Source of the DNA: JBBRLG01 sp038231495
GTDB lineage: Bacteria; Planctomycetota; Planctomycetia; Gemmatales; Gemmataceae
Assembly (NCBI GenBank): GCA_038231495.1
Contig: JBBRLG010000262.1
Coordinates: 1 to 9,921, forward strand
Direction: 5' to 3'
DNA length: 9,921 nt
The notes under the pieces were generated by a model. The model worked only from the letters and a program-made list of their open reading frames with translations. It was not told the DNA's origin and ran no database searches. Shown here one piece after another: positions 6,335-9,921 of this stretch. A program made the position numbers and the translations under genes. Each line of letters starts with the position of its first letter. The first letter of the stretch is position 1.

Positions 6335-7138
6335 ATGTCCGACCCGTCGCCACGCTTCGCCGCCCTCGCGGACGCTTGCCGGCAAGCGCCGCCGCGGGTG
6401 GCGTTCGTCCTCGGCTCCGGCATGGGCCACGTCGCCGCCCGGCTCCAAAACACCCAATCGGTCCCGTTCGCCGAGATGCCCGGCCTGCCCGCGGCGTCGG
6501 TCCACGGCCACAAGGGCTGCCTGACGCTCGGCGACTGGGCCGGCCACCGCGTCCTGCTCTTCGAGGGTCGGCTGCATTACTACGAAGGCCACCCATGGGA
6601 GGTCGTCGTCCGCCCGCTGCAAACGGCGGCGGCGCTGGGCGTGCGCGTCGCGGTCCTGACCAATGCGGCAGGCGGCATCGCGGACCCGCTCGGCCCCGGC
6701 AGCCTGATGGCACTCCGCGATCACGTCGAATGGACGCGGCCGTTCTTCTGGCGTCATCCCGGCGGCGGCCTGGGACCGCCGCGCCCCTCCCCCTATTCCG
6801 CCCGGCTCCGCCAAGCGTTGCTGCGTGCGGCGCAAGCGCTGAAGTGCGTGCTGCACGAGGGCGTTTACACCGCCGTGACCGGCCCGTGTTACGAGACGCC
6901 GGCCGAGATTCGCGCGACGCAGGCGTGGGGCGGCGACGCGGTCGGCATGTCTACAGCACGCGAAGTGCAAGCGGCCCACGACGCCGGTTTGGAATGCGCC
7001 GCGGTGTCGCTCATCACCAACCGTGCCGCGGGCCTGTCCGGCGCGACGCTCAACCACGAGGACGTGCTGGCCATCGCGGCCGCCCAGAGCACGCGGTTAG
7101 CCGACCTTCTCGAACGGTTCCTGGTCGAGGTCGAGTGA
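6335..7138 (+). CDS. punA: Purine nucleoside phosphorylase, class II (trimeric type)
   Basis: Cytosolic enzyme of purine salvage: purine (deoxy)nucleoside plus phosphate gives free base plus (deoxy)ribose 1-phosphate. The 267 residues match the family length. Motifs in order: GSGMG (27-31) and GRLHYYEG (78-85) for phosphate and ribose, NAAGG (110-114), GPCYETPAE (183-191), GMST (204-207) and LITN (226-229), with His241 in NHEDVL. Glu in YETPAE and Asn229 are the residues that select 6-oxopurines in human PNP, so guanosine/inosine specificity is likely. The usual VPE after GMST is ARE here. The ATG at 6335 is eight bases after tadD; an in-frame TTG at 6323 would overlap the tadD stop and give four more residues. 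Neither has a clear ribosome binding site, so translational coupling to tadD is plausible. Confidence 0.93.
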   Translation: MSDPSPRFAALADACRQAPPRVAFVLGSGMGHVAARLQNTQSVPFAEMPGLPAASVHGHKGCLTLGDWAGHRVLLFEGRLHYYEGHPWEVVVRPLQTAAALGVRVAVLTNAAGGIADPLGPGSLMALRDHVEWTRPFFWRHPGGGLGPPRPSPYSARLRQALLRAAQALKCVLHEGVYTAVTGPCYETPAEIRATQAWGGDAVGMSTAREVQAAHDAGLECAAVSLITNRAAGLSGATLNHEDVLAIAAAQSTRLADLLERFLVEVE

Positions 7139-7143
7139 CCTCC

Positions 7144-7188
7144 GCCGCTTGCGGCTTAGCGCCGAACGCGCAAAGCCGCAAGCGGCAA
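7144..7188. repeat. REP-like palindrome, copy 4 (between convergent genes)
   Basis: Arms 7144-7157 and 7173-7186 pair perfectly over 14 bp. The centre (TAGCGCCGAACGCGCAA) differs by a few bases from the centre of copies 2 and 3. It fills almost the whole 51-base gap between the purine phosphorylase stop (7138) and the stop of the minus-strand gene at 7190, where a hairpin could serve both transcripts. No T-run on either side beyond AATT. Confidence 0.85.
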
Positions 7189-7189
7189 T

Positions 7190-8380
7190 TCAGTCGCCTC
7201 CCATCCGCGCCGCCGCCAGCAGGCCGGCCATGAAGTGAACCGGATCGCCCTGCTCGCGCGCCACTTCGGCCAGGGCGCGGAAGTCGTTCACCTTCTGGCA
7301 CAAGTCCGCCACGCTCGGACACGTCAATTGGCGGTTGTCCACACCGGCCAGGTATTTGCGCGCCACCGCCAGCGCCTCGGCGGGGCGGTCCAGCCGTAGC
7401 AGCAGGTTTACCAGCACTTCCGCGGGGTAGGTGCCGACGGTCTGCGGGTCGGCCTTCGCCGCCTGGTCGCGGAAGTAGTTCAAATTCCCTTCCACGTCGT
7501 CGCCGGCCAGGATCGCCAGGTAGGTGCCGTGCGCCTGGTACACGTCCTCGAACGGCGGGTCGCCGGCGTTCTGGAAGCGCCCGGTCAGGTGTTGCCCGTA
7601 CGCGCACAACTCGCGGGCGACCTCCAATTCCGGACACGGCTGCAACGTCACGCTCATCTGCACCACCGACGACAGGTGCGACACGTCCACATGATAGAAG
7701 TCGTCGGCGAACAGGTAGTCGCGGCCGGTCATCAGCTGGCGGACGACGCCGGGCGTGTCGGGCGGGGCGTCAGCCTCGGCGGGCCGCTTGCCCTCGTGGC
7801 GCTCGACCTCCGCGGCGATGCGTTCGCGCAATTCGGAGTATAAAGCACGCACAAGGCGCTGAATGCAGTATTGCCGGACTTCGGCCGGGTGTTGCAAGTC
7901 CTGACTGCCGAGCGTCGTGATCGCGCTGCACAGGCCGTAACGGCTGAGAATCCAGTCGAAACCCTTGCGCGGGTGGATGCCCTCGTAGAACGCGATCTGC
8001 ACGATTGGTTGAATGTCCTGGTCGGCGTCGGGCTGGAAGTTTTCGAGGGCAGTGCGCACCGGCTCCGTTTCGTTCAACATGCGGAAATAGGTGTAGGCTT
8101 GCGGCACCTGGCCGTCTTGCAGATAGAGGTTGCCGACGAGCCGACCGGCGTTGCGGATGGCCTCCTCGTAGCCGGGCAGCTGGTCCCTGGACAAATCGTG
8201 GTACGACCCGGTCGGCAGCGGCACCGCGCCGAGTTGGTGCCGTTTTTCCAGGAGGAGCGCGTAAAAGAGACTGTGGTAGTCTTTTTGTTCCTTGAGCCGT
8301 TCGCACAGCTGGGCAATGGCGGCGTCCGCCCCGCGGGTGTTGAGGGTCTGTTCGAGTTCGTCGAAGAGGGTGCGGTCCAT
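7190..8380 (-). CDS. Hypothetical helical repeat-like protein
   Basis: A 396-residue protein I cannot assign to a named family. It has no signal peptide and no membrane segment, so it should be cytoplasmic. Composition is rich in Leu, Ala, Gln and Glu, with helix pairs spaced like an alpha-solenoid: residues about 5-50, 70-110, 165-195 and, at the C-terminus, 315-390 (VLVNLLLRLDRPAEALAVARKYL is TPR-like). A conserved-looking core, FADDFYHVDVSHLSSVVQMS (224-243), is unlike TPR and could be a functional site. The ATG at 8380 is preferred to one at 8491: the 37 extra residues are Arg/Pro-rich, and the longer form would reach nearly to the divergent gene. No strong ribosome binding site is seen. 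It is convergent with the phosphorylase and divergent from the 99-residue gene. Confidence 0.75.
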   Translation of the reverse strand: MDRTLFDELEQTLNTRGADAAIAQLCERLKEQKDYHSLFYALLLEKRHQLGAVPLPTGSYHDLSRDQLPGYEEAIRNAGRLVGNLYLQDGQVPQAYTYFRMLNETEPVRTALENFQPDADQDIQPIVQIAFYEGIHPRKGFDWILSRYGLCSAITTLGSQDLQHPAEVRQYCIQRLVRALYSELRERIAAEVERHEGKRPAEADAPPDTPGVVRQLMTGRDYLFADDFYHVDVSHLSSVVQMSVTLQPCPELEVARELCAYGQHLTGRFQNAGDPPFEDVYQAHGTYLAILAGDDVEGNLNYFRDQAAKADPQTVGTYPAEVLVNLLLRLDRPAEALAVARKYLAGVDNRQLTCPSVADLCQKVNDFRALAEVAREQGDPVHFMAGLLAAARMGGD

Positions 8381-8480
8381 GATGCGGTGTCCCGGTGCGG
8401 CGTGTCGGCGGGCGGCTGGATTTGGATAGGATAGCAGGCGGAACCCGCGACGGCGACGCGCCTCTAACGTTGCGGGACCG

Positions 8481-8486
8481 TATACT
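8481..8486 (+). promoter_or_regulatory. Possible -10 element for the small protein/HNH pair
   Basis: TATACT, 26 bases before the ATG at 8512, in the 131-base gap between divergent genes. No matching -35 hexamer is present at the normal distance, so this is a weak call. Confidence 0.25.
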
Positions 8487-8511
8487 GGCAAGAGACACGA
8501 GGACCACGCAA

Positions 8512-8811
8512 ATGGCTACGGCAAAAACCACCGATCAGAGTCTGGCGGGCGAGGTGCGCATTTTCGAGCGGCTCCTGCGAAACGGCACTGGGGAATTGAA
8601 TCCGGAGTTGGCACGGTATCTGTTGACGTTGGGGTTCAACGAGGAAGACAAGGCCCGGATGCACGAGTTGGCGGTTCGGAACCAGGAGGGCAGGGCCACC
8701 GCAGTGGAGGCCGCCGAGTTGGTGGATTATGCTAACGCCGGTTGTCTGCTCGGCATCCTGCAATCCAAGGCTCGCAAAGCGCTGAAAAAGGTCGGCAACA
8801 AGGCATCGTAG
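8512..8811 (+). CDS. Small helical protein paired with HNH endonuclease
   Basis: A 99-residue soluble protein, mostly helical and highly charged. Blocks that look conserved: ELNPELARYLLTLGF (28-42), EEDKARMHELAVRNQEG (44-60) and GCLLGILQSKARKALKK (77-93). I recall small planctomycete and cyanobacterial proteins with a LxFxxEDxARMHEL....G.L...SKARxxLK layout encoded just before HNH endonucleases; that is memory, not a search. No enzyme motif, Cys pair or DNA-binding fold is evident; the basic C-terminus (KARKALKKVGNK) could contact nucleic acid. The start at 8512 has GAGG at 8499-8502, nine bases away. The stop TAG (8809-8811) is eight bases before the HNH gene start, so the two are almost certainly one transcript. 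It could be an antitoxin-like partner or a regulator, or neither. Confidence 0.78.
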   Translation: MATAKTTDQSLAGEVRIFERLLRNGTGELNPELARYLLTLGFNEEDKARMHELAVRNQEGRATAVEAAELVDYANAGCLLGILQSKARKALKKVGNKAS

Positions 8812-8819
8812 GGGCGCTC

Positions 8820-9218
8820 ATGGATGAGTTGCTCGTGCGAGAAGTTTGGCAGCGCGCTGGCAACGTCTGCGAGTATTGCCATATGCCGCAGCTGTATTTT
8901 CCGACCACTTTTGAGGTCGATCATATCATCGCGCGGCAGCACGATGGCCCCACGGTGTTGTCGAATCTCGCCCTTTCTTGTCTGCGTTGCAACGGCCGCA
9001 AAGGGCCGAATGTCGCCGGGTTCGATCCGCGTACCCGGAAACTTACCGGGCTGTTCAATCCCCGACGGCACAAGTGGGAGCGGCATTTCCGTTTGGAGGG
9101 CGCACGTCTGATCGGTCGTACTCCCATAGGACGAGTGACCGTGGCCGTCCTGGGTATCAACGGTCCTTTTTTGCTCGGTTTGAGGGAAGAACTTATCGAG
9201 GAGGGCCTTTTCCCATAG
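8820..9218 (+). CDS. HNH endonuclease, small stand-alone
   Basis: A 132-residue HNH (beta-beta-alpha metal) nuclease. A zinc-binding CEYC (17-20) pairs with CLRC (54-57). The HNH core is FEVDHIIARQHDG (31-43), with His35 as the likely general base and Asp34 a metal ligand, then SNLAL (48-52) with Asn49 and CNGRKG (57-62) with Asn58. All key residues are present, so an active enzyme is expected. The second half (63-132) contains LFNPRRHKWERHFRLEGARLIG, then a region ending REELIEEGLFP. The protein lacks the methylase, recognition or intron-maturase parts of larger HNH proteins. GGGG at 8811-8814, overlapping the upstream stop, is five bases before the ATG. Coupling to the 99-residue gene suggests joint function. 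Substrate is unknown; defence, mobility or DNA processing are all possible. Confidence 0.9.
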   Translation: MDELLVREVWQRAGNVCEYCHMPQLYFPTTFEVDHIIARQHDGPTVLSNLALSCLRCNGRKGPNVAGFDPRTRKLTGLFNPRRHKWERHFRLEGARLIGRTPIGRVTVAVLGINGPFLLGLREELIEEGLFP

Positions 9219-9276
9219 CAGGCTTGCGCCCCACCACAAGATACTGCTCGGTTCCATCCGTGGAGTCCGTGGGGTG

Positions 9277-9296
9277 CGCTCAGCCGCAAGCGGCAA
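9277..9296. repeat. REP-like palindrome, half copy
   Basis: CGCTCAGCCGCAAGCGGCAA is identical to the right arm of the copy at 3552-3598, but the left arm and centre are absent. It lies in the gap between the convergent HNH gene and the minus-strand gene at 9309. The inner GCCGCAAGCGGC could still fold as a short stem. Confidence 0.75.
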
Positions 9297-9308
9297 TACG
9301 GTATGCGG

Positions 9309-9614
9309 CTAATTCTCGCTGAAATGGAATTTCTTGGCCGCATCCTTGTTAAGCGGGTCGCGCAGGAAGCGCTTCCGGCACGCGGGGCACAGGTCGTAGC
9401 GGACCTCGTGCGAGGCCGGCTCGAGCGCGTCGGCGTCGTCCAAGTCTTCCGCGTCCTGGAGCATTTGGCTGACCGCTTCCATGTGGTCTTCTTCAAAGTC
9501 CGCCTCGGTCAACTCGGCGGGGTCGTGGGCGGCGAAGACTTCGATCTTGACCACGAAGTGGTCGGCGCCGGTGTCGATGTCTTTGCCACACAAGTCACAC
9601 GAGATGTGCACCAT
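9309..9614 (-). CDS. Small protein with two CxxC pairs, likely zinc-binding
   Basis: A 101-residue soluble protein. CDLC (6-9) near the N-terminus and CPAC (76-79) near the C-terminus would form one zinc site. Between them is a strand-forming block (HFVVKIEVFAAHDPAEL, 19-35) and an acidic helix (EEDHMEAVSQMLQDAEDLDD, 41-60). The C-terminal RKRFLRDPLNKDAAKKFHFSEN is basic. I recall similar short proteins in planctomycetes, of unknown function. The ATG at 9614 is chosen because residues encoded further upstream (to 9722) are low-complexity and precede the first CxxC; GAGG lies about 12 bases upstream of this ATG, which is long. It may be a structural zinc ribbon protein or a small transcription or translation regulator; no evidence separates these. 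Confidence 0.75.
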   Translation of the reverse strand: MVHISCDLCGKDIDTGADHFVVKIEVFAAHDPAELTEADFEEDHMEAVSQMLQDAEDLDDADALEPASHEVRYDLCPACRKRFLRDPLNKDAAKKFHFSEN

Positions 9615-9780
9615 GATTGGGAAGATCCTCTTAATGCCCGACGCCCGACCGCCGTGCCCGACGGGGCCGAGTCCGTCCCTCGCGATTGCAGGTGCGAGCG
9701 TGAATTTAGTCTCTCTATCCATCCGTCGCAGGTTTTCAGGCGCGTGTCAAGCCGAATTCAGGAATTGTGCGGGATGTAGC

Positions 9781-9792
9781 CAGGGCCGTTCG
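9781..9792. repeat. Possible insertion-sequence terminus
   Basis: CAGGGCCGTTCG lies 11 bases outside the stop of the apparent transposase fragment, where the terminal inverted repeat of an IS would be. The other end is outside the window, so pairing cannot be tested. Low confidence. Confidence 0.25.
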
Positions 9793-9802
9793 ATTATTCA
9801 AT

Positions 9803-9921
9803 CTAAGGCAGGCCGAGAAGGCTGAGGGCTTGGGATAAGCAATGGTTGAGCCGACGCAGGGCGGCGGCGAGGTTCGGCCCCATCTCTTTCGCCACATGGA
9901 TGATGGTGTTGCGCACGGCCG
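9803..9921 (-). CDS. Probable transposase, C-terminal 38 residues (start outside window)
   Basis: A minus-strand frame enters from the right edge and ends at TAG (9803-9805). The 38 visible residues contain RNTIIHVAKEMG, then NLAAALRRLN and finally ALSLLGLP. This resembles the ends of DDE transposases of the ISAs1 type, which close with an RN..I..L block followed by N.AAALR and an AL.LLG tail. No catalytic residue is in view, so the call is by C-terminal pattern only. A potential IS end lies just outside the stop at 9781. The alternatives are a truncated IS remnant or an unrelated helical C-terminus. Confidence 0.4.
   Translation of the reverse strand, partial: AVRNTIIHVAKEMGPNLAAALRRLNHCLSQALSLLGLP

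Noticed and set aside
6374..6388. GCTTGCCGGCAAGC palindrome near the start of the purine phosphorylase gene
   Set aside because: It is inside coding sequence, differs from the REP-like arms in spacing and core, and the encoded residues fit the protein.
9722..9750. TTGACA on the minus strand (9750-9745) as a promoter for the two-CxxC gene
   Set aside because: The hexamer is perfect, but there is no acceptable -10 at 16-19 bases; left as unproven.

Overview
The window is GC-rich and looks like a planctomycete chromosome, most likely a Gemmataceae-type lineage. The reasons are base composition, the divergent Tad proteins, and several small proteins of types I associate with planctomycetes (a CxxC/CxxC protein and a short protein paired with an HNH endonuclease). 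This placement is inference; there is no rRNA or other marker here.

Positions 1-7138, all on the plus strand, are the distal part of a Tad/Flp type IVc pilus cluster. In order: the C-terminal part of the TadA/CpaF ATPase, the TadB and TadC inner-membrane platform proteins, a glycine-tailed lipoprotein with a weakly OmpA/CpaD-like core, a very small secreted or membrane protein, a winged-helix plus AAA+ ATPase, a TadD-like TPR lipoprotein, and a class II purine nucleoside phosphorylase almost touching tadD. TadA would energise, and TadB/TadC would form, the machine that assembles Flp pilin. The lipoproteins would act in the periplasm or at the outer membrane. The small membrane protein and the AAA+ protein look like lineage-specific accessories. 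Pilin, prepilin peptidase, secretin and TadZ genes are not in the window and probably lie upstream.

Positions 7139-9921 are a mixed region. A minus-strand gene for a helical repeat-like protein of unknown function (7190-8380) is followed by a divergent two-gene unit: a 99-residue helical protein and a 132-residue HNH endonuclease (8512-9218). Next comes a minus-strand 101-residue protein with two CxxC pairs. At the right edge is what looks like the last 38 residues of a minus-strand transposase, with a possible insertion-sequence end near 9781.

The most distinctive layer is non-coding. Three unrelated families of inverted repeats sit in the gaps. A REP-like 45-47 bp palindrome occurs four times complete and once as a half copy. 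A C-run/G-run inverted repeat of about 105 bp is bracketed by a 10-bp direct repeat, as expected of a small non-autonomous element. A hairpin built of AACGGAC-type heptamers sits two bases upstream of the tadD ribosome binding site. No tRNA, rRNA or CRISPR array was seen, and no gap between genes exceeds 300 bases.
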